64,000 nucleotides of DNA from Caballeronia sp. Lep1P3 (GTDB lineage: Bacteria; Pseudomonadota; Gammaproteobacteria; Burkholderiales; Burkholderiaceae). Shown in pieces: positions 17,903 through 28,076 of the stretch (within the stretch, counting starts at the first letter, position 1; each line of letters opens with the position of its first letter). A program made the translations under genes and the position numbers. The notes beneath the pieces are model-generated. The model was not told where the DNA came from, made no database searches, and was given only the letters and a program-made list of their open reading frames with translations. The stretch spans positions 620,001 to 684,000 of the forward strand of contig NZ_CP084265.1 in the NCBI RefSeq assembly GCF_022879595.1, in the 5' to 3' direction.

Positions 17903-18649
17903 ATGAAACTGGAGAACAAGGTTGCGATCGTGACGGGGGCCGCCTCCGGCCTCGGGCTCGCGACGTGCCACGCGCTCGCGGCGGCCGGCGCGAAAGTCGT
18001 CGGGTTCGATCTCGACGGCGACAAGCTCAAGGAAGCGCTCGGTCGAGACATCGCGTCGATCGCCGTGGATGTCGCCGACGAAGCGAGCGTCGCCGATGCG
18101 GTCCGCGAGGTTGTCGCGCGGCACGGCGGCGTGCACATCGCGGTGAATTGCGCCGGCATTCTCGGGCCGTGCAAGACGATATTCAAGGGTCAGCTCTTTC
18201 CCGGCGAATTGTGGAACCGCGTGCTGGCCGTCAATCTCACCGGCACGTTCAACGTGGTCCGTCACGCCGCGCTCGCCATGACGCGGAACGAACCCGAAGA
18301 CACCGGCGAGCGCGGCGTCATCATCAATACGGCATCGGGCGCGGCGAAGGGCGGGCAGATGGGCCAGGCCGCGTACAGCGCGAGCAAGGCCGGCGTGATC
18401 GGCATGACGGTTCCCGTCGCGCGCGATCTCGCGGAACACGGCATTCGCGTGCTCGCCATCGCGCCGGGGCTTTTCGAGTCCGGCATGTCGGCCGGAATGC
18501 CGCAGAAGGTGTCGGACGGCCTCATCGAGAAGATGCTGTTTCCGCGCCGCATGGGCCGCGCGAGCGAGTTCGCGCAGCTCGTGCTCGATCTCATCGGCAA
18601 CGCATACATGAACGCGACCACCGTCGACATCGACTGCGGCACGCGCTAG
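17903..18649 (+). CDS. SDR-family 3-hydroxyacyl-CoA dehydrogenase (HSD10/type II-like)
   Basis: A 248-residue classical short-chain dehydrogenase of the type II 3-hydroxyacyl-CoA dehydrogenase group, whose members oxidise short and 2-methyl-branched 3-hydroxyacyl-CoAs. The cofactor loop is TGAASGLGLA, with the specificity Asp in FDLDGDK favouring NAD. The catalytic Y158-x3-K162 sits in AAYSASKAG, preceded by NTASGAAKGGQMGQ, a signature of the HSD10-like branch. A GAGGAGA box precedes the ATG at 17903. It is the first gene of the second plus-strand operon of the island, running to 23853. Confidence 0.85.
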   Translation: MKLENKVAIVTGAASGLGLATCHALAAAGAKVVGFDLDGDKLKEALGRDIASIAVDVADEASVADAVREVVARHGGVHIAVNCAGILGPCKTIFKGQLFPGELWNRVLAVNLTGTFNVVRHAALAMTRNEPEDTGERGVIINTASGAAKGGQMGQAAYSASKAGVIGMTVPVARDLAEHGIRVLAIAPGLFESGMSAGMPQKVSDGLIEKMLFPRRMGRASEFAQLVLDLIGNAYMNATTVDIDCGTR

Positions 18650-18687
18650 GCATTGCTTCACGAAAAGCCAATTCAGAGGACTTCAGC

Positions 18688-20769
18688 ATGACAGCGATGT
18701 ATCACCTTGAGCACGACGTGGCCGTCATCACGCTCGACCATCCTCCCGTCAACGGTCTCTGCCACGCCACCCGCATCGGCATCATGAATGCGCTGAACCG
18801 CGCGCTCGACGACGCCTCCGTGAAGGCGATCGTCGTCACCGGCGCCGGCAACGCGTTTTCGGGCGGCGCGGACATCCGCGAGTTCGGCACGCCCGCCGCG
18901 TTCGCGGAGCCGAGTCTCGCGACGGTGATCGGCGCGATCGAGGCATCGGCGAAACCGGTTGTCGCCGCCATTCACTCGGTCGCGATGGGCGGCGGCCTGG
19001 AACTCGCGCTCGGCTGTCACTATCGGCTCGCCACGCGAGACGCGAAGATCGCGCTGCCCGAAGTGAACCTCGGTCTATTGCCCGGCGCGGGCGGCACGCA
19101 GCGCCTGCCGCGCGCGATCGGCCTCGAAGCGGCTCTGAACATGATCGTCTCGGGCAAGACCCGGCTCGCGGGGCAGTTCGCGGGCGCGGGGCTTTTCGAC
19201 GAGATCGTCGCGGGCGCCGCGCTCGCCGCCGCCGTGAGCTTCGCGCGCGCCGCAGCCGAAAGCGGCGGGACGCATCCGCGTTTGCGCGACATCGACGTGC
19301 GCCATGAGAACGCCGAGGCGTATCTAGGTTTCGCGCGCAGCACTGTCGCGGCGAGCGCGGGACCGTATCCGGCGCCGCTCGCGTGCGTGGATGCGGTCGC
19401 GGCATCGCTCAAGCCGTTCGACGCCGGTATCGACGCGGAGCGCGACGGCTTTTTCTTCCTGATGAACACGCCCGAATCGCGCGCGCTGCGGCACGCGTTT
19501 CTCGGCGAGCGCGCGGCGAGCCGCATTCCCGACGTTCCCGCCGATACGCCGGTGCGCAACATCGCGCGCGTCGCGGTGGTCGGCGCGGGCACGATGGGCG
19601 GCGGCATCGCCATGTGCTTTCTGAATGCGGGATTGCCGGTCACGATGCTGGAGACGAAAGCGGACGCGCTCGAACGCGGCGTGAGCGCCATTCGCCGCAA
19701 CTACGAGAACTCGGCGAAGAAAGGCAAGCTCACGCAAGCACAACTCGACGCCCGCATGGCGCTCTTGCGAACCACGCTTTCCTACGACGACATTCGCGAC
19801 GCCGACCTCGTCGTCGAAGCCGTGTTCGAGGACATGGCCGTGAAAAAGGCCGTCTTTCAGCGTCTCGACGAAGTGATGAAGCCCGGCGCGATCCTCGCCT
19901 CGAATACCTCGACGCTCGACGTGAACGCGATCGCATCGTTCACGCGGCGTCCGCAAGACGTGGTCGGCACGCACTTCTTCAGCCCCGCGAACGTCATGCG
20001 GCTGCTCGAAGTCGTGCGTGGCGCGCGCACCGCGAACGACGTGCTCGCAACCGTGATGCGGCTCGCGAAGAAGATCGGCAAGGTCGCGGTAGTCTCGGGC
20101 GTGTGCGACGGGTTCATCGGCAACCGGATGGTGGAGCAGTACAGCCGTCAGGCGGGCTTTCTGCTCGACGAGGGCGCGCTGCCGCAGCAAGTCGATCGCG
20201 CGATCGAGCGCTTCGGCTTCGCGATGGGTCCGTTCCGCATGATCGACATGGCGGGCAACGACATCAGCTGGGCCATCCGAAAGCGCCGCGCGGTCGAGCA
20301 GCCCGAGTTCAACTACTCGAAGACGGGCGACCTCTTGTGCGAGATGGGGCGCTTCGGCCAGAAGGTCGGAGCCGGCTGGTACGACTACAAGCCGGGCGAG
20401 CGCAAGGCGCATCCGAGCCCGCTCGTCGACGAGATGATCGTGCGGCACTCGAAGGCGCTCGGCGTGACGCGCCGCGCGATCAGCGACGAAGAGATCGTCG
20501 AGCGGCTCGTCTTCGCGCTCGTGAACGAAGGCGCGATGATTCTCGCGGAAGGCATCGCGTCGAAGGCGTCGGACATCGACATGGTCTATCTCAACGGCTA
20601 TGGCTTTCCGAAGTTCCGTGGCGGCCCGATGCACTACGCGGACGAAGTCGGCCTCTACAACGTCGTGCAGGCGATCTCCCGCTACGCGAAGGGCTATCAG
20701 GGACACGCGTGGCACGTTGCGCCGATGCTGCAAAAGCTCGCCGACGCGGGCAAGACCTTCAACCACTGA
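18688..20769 (+). CDS. Bifunctional enoyl-CoA hydratase / 3-hydroxyacyl-CoA dehydrogenase
   Basis: A 693-residue FadB/peroxisomal-bifunctional-type enzyme. The crotonase domain occupies roughly residues 1-200, with an oxyanion region at SGGADIREF and the two catalytic Glu in GGGLELALG and [14 protein letters not shown]. From about residue 293 a Rossmann domain starts at [14 protein letters not shown], followed by the [13 protein letters not shown] active-site region and two 3HCDH C-terminal domains. The domain order and length resemble the peroxisomal bifunctional enzyme more than E. coli FadB. It follows the SDR by 38 nt and precedes a thiolase by 29 nt. Confidence 0.92.
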   Translation: MTAMYHLEHDVAVITLDHPPVNGLCHATRIGIMNALNRALDDASVKAIVVTGAGNAFSGGADIREFGTPAAFAEPSLATVIGAIEASAKPVVAAIHSVAMGGGLELALGCHYRLATRDAKIALPEVNLGLLPGAGGTQRLPRAIGLEAALNMIVSGKTRLAGQFAGAGLFDEIVAGAALAAAVSFARAAAESGGTHPRLRDIDVRHENAEAYLGFARSTVAASAGPYPAPLACVDAVAASLKPFDAGIDAERDGFFFLMNTPESRALRHAFLGERAASRIPDVPADTPVRNIARVAVVGAGTMGGGIAMCFLNAGLPVTMLETKADALERGVSAIRRNYENSAKKGKLTQAQLDARMALLRTTLSYDDIRDADLVVEAVFEDMAVKKAVFQRLDEVMKPGAILASNTSTLDVNAIASFTRRPQDVVGTHFFSPANVMRLLEVVRGARTANDVLATVMRLAKKIGKVAVVSGVCDGFIGNRMVEQYSRQAGFLLDEGALPQQVDRAIERFGFAMGPFRMIDMAGNDISWAIRKRRAVEQPEFNYSKTGDLLCEMGRFGQKVGAGWYDYKPGERKAHPSPLVDEMIVRHSKALGVTRRAISDEEIVERLVFALVNEGAMILAEGIASKASDIDMVYLNGYGFPKFRGGPMHYADEVGLYNVVQAISRYAKGYQGHAWHVAPMLQKLADAGKTFNH

Positions 20770-20798
20770 CGCGCATCCATTCAGCCAACGGGGACAAC

Positions 20799-21977
20799 AT
20801 GAACGAAGCAGTGATCGTATCTACCGCGCGCACCGCACTGGCGAAGAGCTGGAAGGGCGCGTTCAACATGACCCACGGCGCGACGCTCGGCGGCCACGCG
20901 GTCGGCCACGCGATCGCGCGCGCCGGCATCGAGGCGGGCGAAGTCGAGGACGTGCTGATCGGCTGCGCGAATCCGGAGGGCGCTACGGGCGGCAACATCG
21001 GCCGGCAGATCGCGTTGCGCGCGGGCTGTCCGGTGACGGTGCCGGGCGCGACCATCAACCGCTTCTGTTCGTCCGGATTGCAGAGCATTGCGATGGCCGC
21101 GCAACGCGTGATCGCGGGCGAGGGCGAAATCTTCCTCGCGGGCGGCGTCGAGAGCATCTCGTGGACGCAGCGTCAGATGAACCTGCAGTTCGCGAACGAT
21201 CCGTGGCTCGCCGAGCACAAGCCCGAAATCTACTGGAGCATGCTGCAGACCGCCGAACAGGTCGCGAAGCGCTACGGCATCTCGCGCGAGCGCCAGGACG
21301 AATACGGCGTCGCCAGCCAGCAGCGCGCCGCCGCCGCGCGCGAGGCCGGCCGTTTCGACGATGAAATCGTGCCGATGACCGTGAGGGCGGGCGTCGTCGA
21401 TCAGGCGAGCGGCGAGATCGTGACGCGCGAAGTGACGATTGCGTCGGACGAAGGCATCCGCGCCGACACGACGCTGGAAGGCGTCGCGAAGATTCGCACG
21501 GCGTTTCCCGGCGGCGTCATTTCGGCGGGCAACGCGTCGCAATTTTCCGATGGCGCATCGGCGTGCGTCGTCATGGATGCGCGCGTGGCCGAGGCGCGCG
21601 GGCTGCGTCCGCTCGGCGCGTTCCGGGGCTTTGCGGTGACGGGCTGCGAGCCCGATGAAATGGGCATCGGTCCGGTGTTCGCCGTGCCCAAGCTGCTGAA
21701 AAAAGCGGGCCTCACCGTTGACGACATCGGCCTGTGGGAGCTGAATGAGGCCTTCGCCGTGCAGGTTCTCTATTGCGCCGACACGCTCGGCATCCCGATG
21801 GAGCGCCTCAACGTGGACGGCGGCGCGATTGCGGTGGGGCATCCCTTCGGCGTGTCGGGCGCGCGGCTCGTCGGGCACGCGCTCATCGAAGGCAAACGCC
21901 GCGGCGTGAAGTACGCAGTGGTGACGATGTGCATCGGCGGCGGACAAGGCGCCGCCGGCCTGTTCGAGCTCTTTTGA
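20799..21977 (+). CDS. Acetyl-CoA acyltransferase (3-ketoacyl-CoA thiolase)
   Basis: A 392-residue type I thiolase that cleaves 3-ketoacyl-CoA with CoA. The nucleophilic cysteine is C90 in [10 protein letters not shown]. The other catalytic motifs are [19 protein letters not shown] with the active His, and [11 protein letters not shown] with the C-terminal active Cys. It sits between the bifunctional hydratase/dehydrogenase and the large acyl-CoA dehydrogenase, 13 nt ahead of the latter. The island therefore carries two thiolases of different subfamilies: this one for linear chain shortening, and the SCP-x-like one at 10285. Confidence 0.93.
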   Translation: MNEAVIVSTARTALAKSWKGAFNMTHGATLGGHAVGHAIARAGIEAGEVEDVLIGCANPEGATGGNIGRQIALRAGCPVTVPGATINRFCSSGLQSIAMAAQRVIAGEGEIFLAGGVESISWTQRQMNLQFANDPWLAEHKPEIYWSMLQTAEQVAKRYGISRERQDEYGVASQQRAAAAREAGRFDDEIVPMTVRAGVVDQASGEIVTREVTIASDEGIRADTTLEGVAKIRTAFPGGVISAGNASQFSDGASACVVMDARVAEARGLRPLGAFRGFAVTGCEPDEMGIGPVFAVPKLLKKAGLTVDDIGLWELNEAFAVQVLYCADTLGIPMERLNVDGGAIAVGHPFGVSGARLVGHALIEGKRRGVKYAVVTMCIGGGQGAAGLFELF

Positions 21978-21990
21978 CGAGGACGCTGAC

Positions 21991-23853
21991 ATGTCGTTGA
22001 TCCTTTCCCGCCGCGACCTGAACTTCATGCTGTACGAGTGGCTGAAGGTCGAGGCGCTGACCGCGATTCCGCGTTACGCGGATCATTCGCGCGAGACCTT
22101 CGACGCCGCGCTCGATACTTGCGAGAAGATCGCCACCGACCTCTTCGCGACGCACAACAAGAAGAACGATCAGCACGAACCGCATTTCGACGGCAAGACG
22201 GTGCACGTCATTCCCGAAGTGAAGGCGGCGCTCGCGGCGTTCTGCGAGGCGGGGCTGATGGCGGCGGGGCAGGATGACGAACTCGGCGGCATGCAGTTGC
22301 CGGTGGTCGTCGAGAAAGCCGGCTTCGCGTACTTTCTCGCGGCGAACATCGGCACGGCGGCGTATCCGTTTCTCACCATCGGCAATGCGAATCTCCTGCT
22401 CGCCTATGGTTCGCGCAGGCAGATCGACGCGTTCGTCCGGCCGCAAATGCAAGGGCGCTTCTTCGGGACGATGTGCCTGTCGGAGCCGCAGGCGGGATCA
22501 TCGCTGTCGGACATCACGACGCGCGCCGAGTACGAGGGCGAGTCGGCGTTCGGCGCGCAATATCGGCTGCGCGGCAACAAGATGTGGATTTCCGGCGGCG
22601 AGCATGAGCTATCCGACAACATCGTGCATCTGGTGCTCGCCAAGATTCCCGGTCCGGACGGCAAGCTCGTGCCGGGCGTCAAAGGCATTTCGCTTTTCAT
22701 CGTACCCAAGTTTCTCGTCGATGAAAATGGCGCGCCCGGCGAACACAACGACGTCGTGCTCGCGGGCCTCAATCACAAGATGGGCTATCGCGGCACGACC
22801 AACTGTCTGCTCAACTTCGGCGAAGGCATGCAGCACCGTCCGCGCGGCGAGGCGGGCGCGATAGGCTATCTCGTCGGCGAGGCGGGCGCGGGCCTCGCGT
22901 GCATGTTCCACATGATGAACGAGGCGCGCATCGGCGTGGGGCTGGGCGCGGCGGCGCTCGGCTACACCGGCTATCTGCATGCGCTCGACTACGCGCGCAA
23001 CCGCCCGCAGGGACGCACGGCGGGCGCGGGCGGCAAGAATCCGGCAAGCCCGCAGGTGAAGCTGGTCGAGCATGCCGACGTGCGCCGCATGCTGCTCGCG
23101 CAGAAGAGCTATGTGGAGGGCGGTCTCGCGCTGACGCTGTACTGCGCGAAACTCGTCGATGAAGCGCGCGCCGCCCGCGTCGCCGACGACATTGCGCAAC
23201 ACGAACGTCTCACGCTGCTGCTGGACATCCTGACGCCGATCGCGAAGAGTTGGCCGTCGCAATGGTGTCTCAAAGCGAACGATCTCGCGATTCAGGTGCA
23301 CGGCGGTTACGGCTACACGCGCGAGTACAACGTCGAACAGTTTTATCGCGACAACCGGTTGAACCCGATCCACGAAGGCACGCACGGCATTCAGGGGCTG
23401 GACCTGCTCGGGCGCAAGGTGACGATGCAGGGCGGCGCGGCGCTTCGGCTGCTCGTCGACCGGATGCACGCAAGCGCGGCGCGCGCGTCGGCCACGCGGG
23501 TGACGGCGCTCGCAGCGCATGCCTCGTTGCTCGACGACGCGGTCACGCGCCTGCTGCACGTCACGCGCATGCTGTGGACGGCGGACGATGCGACAGTGAC
23601 GCTCGCGAATTCATCCGTCTATCTCGAAGCGTTCGGCCATGTGGTGATGGCGTGGATGTGGCTCGAGCAGGCGCTCGCGGCAGACTCGGGGCTCGCGCGC
23701 GCACGCAGCGACGAGGACGCGGCTTTCTATCGCGGCAAGTTGGCGGCGGCGGCGTATTTCTTTCGATGGGAGTTGCCGCGAGTCGGTCCGCAACTCGATT
23801 TGCTGGCGTCGTTCGATCGCACGACGCTGGATGTGCAGGACGCGTGGTTTTGA
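21991..23853 (+). CDS. Large acyl-CoA dehydrogenase with extended C-terminus (DmdC-like)
   Basis: A 620-residue acyl-CoA dehydrogenase, longer than the usual 380-400 because of N- and C-terminal additions typical of the group that includes 3-methylmercaptopropionyl-CoA dehydrogenase (DmdC). The core shows LSEPQAGSSLSDI, the conserved KGISLFIVPKF stretch of this group, VHGGYGYTREYNVEQFYRD and the catalytic E462 in IHEGTHGIQGLDLLGRK. The last 130 residues form the helical C-terminal domain. It is the last gene of the operon beginning at 17903. Whether its substrate is a sulfur compound or an ordinary acyl-CoA cannot be decided here. Confidence 0.88.
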   Translation: MSLILSRRDLNFMLYEWLKVEALTAIPRYADHSRETFDAALDTCEKIATDLFATHNKKNDQHEPHFDGKTVHVIPEVKAALAAFCEAGLMAAGQDDELGGMQLPVVVEKAGFAYFLAANIGTAAYPFLTIGNANLLLAYGSRRQIDAFVRPQMQGRFFGTMCLSEPQAGSSLSDITTRAEYEGESAFGAQYRLRGNKMWISGGEHELSDNIVHLVLAKIPGPDGKLVPGVKGISLFIVPKFLVDENGAPGEHNDVVLAGLNHKMGYRGTTNCLLNFGEGMQHRPRGEAGAIGYLVGEAGAGLACMFHMMNEARIGVGLGAAALGYTGYLHALDYARNRPQGRTAGAGGKNPASPQVKLVEHADVRRMLLAQKSYVEGGLALTLYCAKLVDEARAARVADDIAQHERLTLLLDILTPIAKSWPSQWCLKANDLAIQVHGGYGYTREYNVEQFYRDNRLNPIHEGTHGIQGLDLLGRKVTMQGGAALRLLVDRMHASAARASATRVTALAAHASLLDDAVTRLLHVTRMLWTADDATVTLANSSVYLEAFGHVVMAWMWLEQALAADSGLARARSDEDAAFYRGKLAAAAYFFRWELPRVGPQLDLLASFDRTTLDVQDAWF

Positions 23854-23997
23854 AGGAGCGGGGCGCTCGATAGCATCAACGCTTCAGAAGCCAAAAGAGC
23901 GCAACTGGCGCCGCGCCGCGTATCGTTCGCGAATTTCGCATAGCGGTGCGAAGGATTGCGGTGCGCGGACGCTCACGCGAAAGCCGAGCCGCAAAGC

Positions 23998-24028
23998 AAA
24001 AAGCCCAGTCACGAAGACTGGGCTTTTT
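23998..24028. terminator. Bidirectional rho-independent terminator
   Basis: AAAAAGCCCAGTC and GACTGGGCTTTTT pair over 13 bases around ACGAA, with an A run on one side and a T run on the other. It can stop the plus-strand operon ending at 23853 and the minus-strand tRNA transcript starting upstream of 24114. Confidence 0.9.
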
Positions 24029-24038
24029 GTTTGATTCT

Positions 24039-24114
24039 TGGTAGGCCGTGCGGGATTCGAACCTGCGACCAACGGATTAAAAGTCCGCTGCTCTACCAGC
24101 TGAGCTAACGACCC
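24039..24114 (-). tRNA. tRNA-Lys (anticodon UUU)
   Basis: The minus strand reads GGGTCGTTAGCTCAGCTGG at its 5' end and ends with an encoded CCA, 76 nt in all. The cloverleaf is complete: D arm with AGCTCAGCTGGTAGAGCA, anticodon loop CTTTTAA giving UUU, T loop GGTTCGAATCC, and a seven-pair acceptor stem (GGGTCGT with a partner ending before ACCA, one G-U included). A consensus promoter lies directly upstream. It is not part of a tRNA cluster, and no integrated element abuts its 3' end. Confidence 0.97.
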
Positions 24115-24126
24115 GAAAGAGGCGAA

Positions 24127-24156
24127 ATTATAAGCGGCGACTTCTGATGCTGTCAA
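24127..24156 (-). promoter_or_regulatory. Sigma-70 promoter for tRNA-Lys
   Basis: On the minus strand TTGACA (complement of 24151-24156) and TATAAT (complement of 24127-24132) are separated by 18 nt. Both hexamers match the consensus exactly. The start site would be a few bases upstream of the mature tRNA 5' end. Confidence 0.85.
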
Positions 24157-24231
24157 CCAATGTAACCGTCACATCGCAGAGAAGATGCCTGCGGCAGGCA
24201 GGCCCGCCGGCATTTCCACGACAGGCGCCGC

Positions 24232-24981
24232 TTACTTCACCTGCGACATCTTGCTTTGCGCGCTCTGCGCGACTTCGGTGCCCGAATACTGCGAGATGAT
24301 CTGCTGCAGCGTCTGCTTTGCAGCCGCCTTCTGGCCTTGCTCGATCTGGTTGTTCGCGATTGCGAGCAACGCTTCGGGCGCTCGCGGATGCGTCGGGTAG
24401 GTCTTCACCAGGTTTTGCCAGATGGCGGTCGAGCCCTTGTAGTCGCGCTGCGCGTACAGCGCATTGCCGAGCCAATACTGCGCGGTCGGCTGATACGGGC
24501 TTTGCGGATACTTCGCCACGAACGCCTTGAACGACGCTGCGGCGTTCTTGTAGTCGCCGTTACGGAACTGAGTCGACGCTGCGTTGAACGCTTCGGTCTC
24601 GCCGGGCTGCACCGAACCGGTTACGCCGTCGATCGTCTCTTGCTGCGGCTCGAATTTCTTCAGGCGCGTGTCGAGATCGGCGTAATAGTCCTTCTGCTGC
24701 TTTTGCAGCGTCGCGACCTGGTTCGCCAGATCCTCGTTCTGGCCGCGAAGCGTGGCGACCTGCTGATTCAGCTGGTCGATACGATTCGACTGATCGAGGA
24801 TCGTGCGCTGCGCAGCCGACAACTGGCTGGCGAGGCCATCCGTTTTCGTGCGCAGATCGAGCACGGCCTTGCGCGCTTCGTTGTCGTCGAAGACGCCGGC
24901 GTGCGCGGGCACGCAAAGCATCGTCGAGCCGGCGAAGCATGCGGCTGCGGCGAGCCGCAGCAAGGAGAAGCGATACGACAT
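24232..24981 (-). CDS. cpoB: Cell division coordinator CpoB (YbgF)
   Basis: CpoB is the periplasmic Tol-associated protein that links outer-membrane constriction with PBP1B-driven septal peptidoglycan synthesis in E. coli. The 249-residue protein has a Sec signal peptide (MSYRFSLLRL then a hydrophobic run to AHA). A coiled-coil trimerisation segment with repeated Gln follows (about residues 35-110), and then TPR units (from about FNAASTQFRNGDY). The start at 24981 was chosen because GGTGAG lies 7 nt upstream; a GTG at 24993 is the alternative. It is the last gene of the tol-pal cluster, 33 nt after pal. Confidence 0.93.
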   Translation of the reverse strand: MSYRFSLLRLAAAACFAGSTMLCVPAHAGVFDDNEARKAVLDLRTKTDGLASQLSAAQRTILDQSNRIDQLNQQVATLRGQNEDLANQVATLQKQQKDYYADLDTRLKKFEPQQETIDGVTGSVQPGETEAFNAASTQFRNGDYKNAAASFKAFVAKYPQSPYQPTAQYWLGNALYAQRDYKGSTAIWQNLVKTYPTHPRAPEALLAIANNQIEQGQKAAAKQTLQQIISQYSGTEVAQSAQSKMSQVK

Positions 24982-25014
24982 AGGGCGACTCACCCGTGAC
25001 TGGTTACGTGACTA

Positions 25015-25521
25015 TTACTGTTGGTAGACGAGATCGGCGCGGCGGTTCTGCGCATACGACGATTCGTCGTGACCCGTCGCCATCGGCTTTTCCTTGCCGA
25101 GGCTCACGGCTTCCATCTGCGAATCCGCAACGCCCATCAGCGACATCGCGCGGCGCACCGCTTCCGCACGCTTCTGGCCGAGCGCGAGGTTGTACTCGCT
25201 CGTGCCGCGCTCGTCCGTGTTGCCCTGAATCAGGACGTGACGCTCCGGATGGCCCTTCAGATACGACGAGTGCTGCTGCAGCAGCGGCTGATAGTCGTCC
25301 TTCACGGCATAGCTGTCGAAGTCGAAATAGATGCTGCGCTTCGCGAGCGGGCTGTTCGGGTCGTTCAGCGGGTCGATATTGACCTGCTTCACGTCCGTCG
25401 GGTTGGGCTGCGTGCCCACCGCACCCTTGTTCGCGCCTTCGTCGAGCTTCACGCCCGAGTGACACGCCGCCAATGCGCCGACCATCGCAACTGCCAGGCC
25501 GATACGAAGTTTCGACATCAT
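25015..25521 (-). CDS. pal: Peptidoglycan-associated lipoprotein Pal
   Basis: Pal anchors the outer membrane to peptidoglycan and interacts with TolA and TolB. The 168-residue precursor starts MMSKLRIGL and has a lipobox LAAC at residues 18-21, giving a lipidated cysteine. The OmpA-like C-terminal domain shows IYFDFDSY, GNTDERGTSEYNLALGQ and the final NRRADLVYQQ, which include the residues that bind diaminopimelate. The start at 25521 has AGGAG 7 nt upstream. It lies 55 nt after tolB in the conserved tol-pal order. Confidence 0.96.
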   Translation of the reverse strand: MMSKLRIGLAVAMVGALAACHSGVKLDEGANKGAVGTQPNPTDVKQVNIDPLNDPNSPLAKRSIYFDFDSYAVKDDYQPLLQQHSSYLKGHPERHVLIQGNTDERGTSEYNLALGQKRAEAVRRAMSLMGVADSQMEAVSLGKEKPMATGHDESSYAQNRRADLVYQQ

Positions 25522-25576
25522 GGTACCTCTCCTTGTGTTGTAGCTGAACGTTGTCTGTGAAACGTTATTGCTGGAC

Positions 25577-26869
25577 TTATTGCATGAACGGACCCCAGGA
25601 CGGCTCGCGCACCGCACCGCCCTGAACTGACAAGACTTGCCGCGTGCGACCATCGGTCGACACGGCTGCCAACACGCCACGTCCGTTCACTTGGGTGGCG
25701 TAGAGGATGTACTGACCATTCGCCGCGAAGCTCGGCGATTCGTCATGCGTCGTGTCGGTCAGCCCCGTAGCCGTGCCGGACGAAAGGTCCTGCAAATACA
25801 GCTTGAAGCCGCCGCCAGTGCGCGAAATGTACGCGAGTTGCTTGCCGTCCGGACTCACGCGCGGGCTCGTGTTGTAGCTGCCCGTGAACGTGACCCGCTG
25901 GGCCGCGCCGGCGCTTTCCCCCGACGCCGGCATCTTGTAGATCTGCGGTTGGCCGCCGCGATCGCTCGTGAAATAGATGGAGTTGCCATCGGGCGAGAAC
26001 GACGGCTCGGTATCGATGGAACTGCCTTGCGTCAGACGGCGCAGGCCGGTACCGTCCGCGTTGACTTCGAAAATCTGCGTATTGCCGGTGCGCGAGAGCG
26101 CGACCGCGAGCTTGCGGCCGTCAGGCGACCACGCCGGCGCACTGTTGTTGCCTTTCTGGTTGGAGACGACCACGCGCCGGCCCGTCGGCAGGTCGTGAAT
26201 GTAGACCACCGGCTTCTTCTTCTCGAAGGACACGTAGGCGACCTTCGTGCCGTCCGGCGACCACGCCGGGGAAATGATCGGTTCCGGGCTGGAGAGGGCG
26301 ATCTTCGCGTCCTGACCGTCGGAGTCGGAAATCTGCAACTGGTAGCGCCCGCCCGTCTGGATGACGTAGGACAGGCGCGTCGCGAACACGCCGCGGCCGC
26401 CGAGCAGCTTCGCGTAGATGTAATCCGCGATCTTGTGCGCGCTCATGCGCAAGCCGCTTTCCGCGCTCACGAGCGAAAGACCGCCGAGATTCTGCTGCTT
26501 CACCGTGTCATAGAGACGGAAGCGCACTTCGTACTGACCGTTCGACAGGCGCGTGACGCTGCCCGACACGAACGCGTCGGCGCCTTTCGCCTTCCACGCG
26601 CCGAGATCCACGGAGTCGGTTTCCGAAACCGGCGTGCCGCCCGCGTCGATGTTCGTGAACTTGCCGCTTCTCTGCAGATCCTGACGAATGATCGCGCTCA
26701 CTTGCTGCGGCGAGTTCGCCTCGTTCGCGAAATTGGCCGTCGCGATGGGGAACTGCGTAGAACCGACGCCGGTGACGAGCACGTTCAACTGGGCGTGTGC
26801 GGCGGTGCCGGCTGCGATCAGGCAGGATGCGACCAGCGTTCTCAGGCCAAGCTTCGTCATCAAACTCAT
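25577..26869 (-). CDS. tolB: Tol-Pal system protein TolB
   Basis: TolB is a periplasmic beta-propeller that exchanges between Pal and TolA. The 430-residue precursor has a signal peptide ending TAAHAQ, an N-terminal alpha/beta domain (about residues 30-165), and six WD40-like PD40 repeats visible as recurring [33 protein letters not shown] and [11 protein letters not shown] motifs. The start MSLMTKLGL at 26869 agrees with the family N-terminus. It lies between tolA (91 nt) and pal (55 nt). Confidence 0.96.
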   Translation of the reverse strand: MSLMTKLGLRTLVASCLIAAGTAAHAQLNVLVTGVGSTQFPIATANFANEANSPQQVSAIIRQDLQRSGKFTNIDAGGTPVSETDSVDLGAWKAKGADAFVSGSVTRLSNGQYEVRFRLYDTVKQQNLGGLSLVSAESGLRMSAHKIADYIYAKLLGGRGVFATRLSYVIQTGGRYQLQISDSDGQDAKIALSSPEPIISPAWSPDGTKVAYVSFEKKKPVVYIHDLPTGRRVVVSNQKGNNSAPAWSPDGRKLAVALSRTGNTQIFEVNADGTGLRRLTQGSSIDTEPSFSPDGNSIYFTSDRGGQPQIYKMPASGESAGAAQRVTFTGSYNTSPRVSPDGKQLAYISRTGGGFKLYLQDLSSGTATGLTDTTHDESPSFAANGQYILYATQVNGRGVLAAVSTDGRTRQVLSVQGGAVREPSWGPFMQ

Positions 26870-26960
26870 GCTGTATAGGTTCCGAAAAAAGCGTTTCAAG
26901 TGTCTGGGGAATGCAGAGCAGACCCCCGTTTGCACAATTCGTTCCCGCGTGACGGCAGCG

Positions 26961-28076
26961 TCAGCCGCCCGCCGGGCGCAGCGTGATGGTGAAGTGATCG
27001 GGCGCCTTGCCGTCGGTGTCGACGGGCATCGGGTCCGAACGCTGCACCGCCCGTAGCGCGGCCTGATCCCACTGCTCATTGCCGCTCGAACGGCTGATGC
27101 TGGCCGAAAGCAGCGTGCCCGACGACGAGCAGCGCACCGACACGACCGTTTCGAGGCCAGCGGTTTCGCCTGCCCACACGATGTTCGGCCGCACGCGCCG
27201 CTGCACCTTCTCGGCATAACCCGGCGACGTCGCGTTGCCGCCCGCACCGCGGCCCGTGCCGCTCTTGGCGAGCCCTTCGCCGCTCGAACTCGTACCGCCG
27301 CCCAACTGACCTTGCAGGGCCGCGAGACGCGCCTTGCGCTCGGCGTCGACCTTGGCTTTCGCTTCGGCGTCGGCCTTCGCCTTCGCCTGCGCCGCAGCCT
27401 TCGCTTTTGCCTCGGCCTCGGCTTTCGCCTTCGCCTGCGCATCGGCCTTCGCCTTGGCTTCCTTCTGTTCCTGAAGCTGTTCGGCCTTCTGCGCATCGGC
27501 CTGCTGCTGGCGTTCCTTTTCCTGCTGCGCCTTGGCTTGCTGCTGCTGCTGTTGTTGCTTCTGCAACTCGGCCTGGCGCTGCTTCTCGATTTGCTTCTGC
27601 TTCTCCTGCATCGCCTTTTGCGTGACGGCAGCGGCGGCGGCCTGCGCGGCCAGTTGCTGCTGACGCTTCGCTTCGGCTTCCTCGCGTGCCTCCTGCTGAC
27701 GGCGCTGTTCGGCAAGCTGCGCTTCGCGCGCGGCGGCTTCCTGCTGCTTGCGTTTTTTCTCCTGCAACGCGATGTCGGCTTCTTCGTCCTTCGCGGGCGG
27801 CGGCGCGGGTTGCGCTTTCACCGGCGCGGGCGGCGGCGGGGCGGGGCGCGGCGTCGGCGCGGACATGTCGGGAATGTCGGTCCAGATTTCGGCTTCCGCG
27901 CCGGCCGGCGTGTTGTTCTGCCAGTTGATGCCGTGATAGAGCAGCCAGCCGAGCAGCAGATGCATGACCGCCGCGAGCGCGAACGCCTTGCCCGTGCCGC
28001 GCTCGCGCGGCGGGCGCACGGGCCGCGCGATGTGCACGCGCGCCTCTCGGGGCTGGGCGGTGTGACGATCGATCAT
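26961..28076 (-). CDS. tolA: Tol-Pal system inner-membrane protein TolA
   Basis: TolA spans the periplasm and carries force from the TolQR motor to TolB-Pal. The 371-residue protein has one N-terminal membrane helix (about residues 30-48, [14 protein letters not shown]). A long helical domain II made of Ala/Lys/Gln/Glu repeats (about 95-255, including poly-Q runs) follows, and the C-terminal domain III ends TITLRPAGG. The coding repeats make this stretch of DNA low in complexity. The start overlaps the tolR stop as ATGA, so the two genes are translationally coupled. Confidence 0.95.
   Translation of the reverse strand: MIDRHTAQPREARVHIARPVRPPRERGTGKAFALAAVMHLLLGWLLYHGINWQNNTPAGAEAEIWTDIPDMSAPTPRPAPPPPAPVKAQPAPPPAKDEEADIALQEKKRKQQEAAAREAQLAEQRRQQEAREEAEAKRQQQLAAQAAAAAVTQKAMQEKQKQIEKQRQAELQKQQQQQQQAKAQQEKERQQQADAQKAEQLQEQKEAKAKADAQAKAKAEAEAKAKAAAQAKAKADAEAKAKVDAERKARLAALQGQLGGGTSSSGEGLAKSGTGRGAGGNATSPGYAEKVQRRVRPNIVWAGETAGLETVVSVRCSSSGTLLSASISRSSGNEQWDQAALRAVQRSDPMPVDTDGKAPDHFTITLRPAGG

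Noticed and set aside
15353-18661. A single long minus-strand reading frame covering the acyl-CoA dehydrogenase, the racemase and beyond
   Set aside because: The only real gene in that frame is the dehydrogenase at 15353-16498; the racemase is in another frame and the remainder has no protein character.
24039-24114. tRNA-Lys as an integration site
   Set aside because: The 3' end is followed by its own terminator and a normal operon; I saw no repeat of the tRNA 3' end elsewhere in the window.
27312-27740. Repeats in the tolA region as a possible mobile or CRISPR-like repeat
   Set aside because: They are the codons of the Ala/Lys/Gln-rich helical domain of TolA and follow the reading frame.
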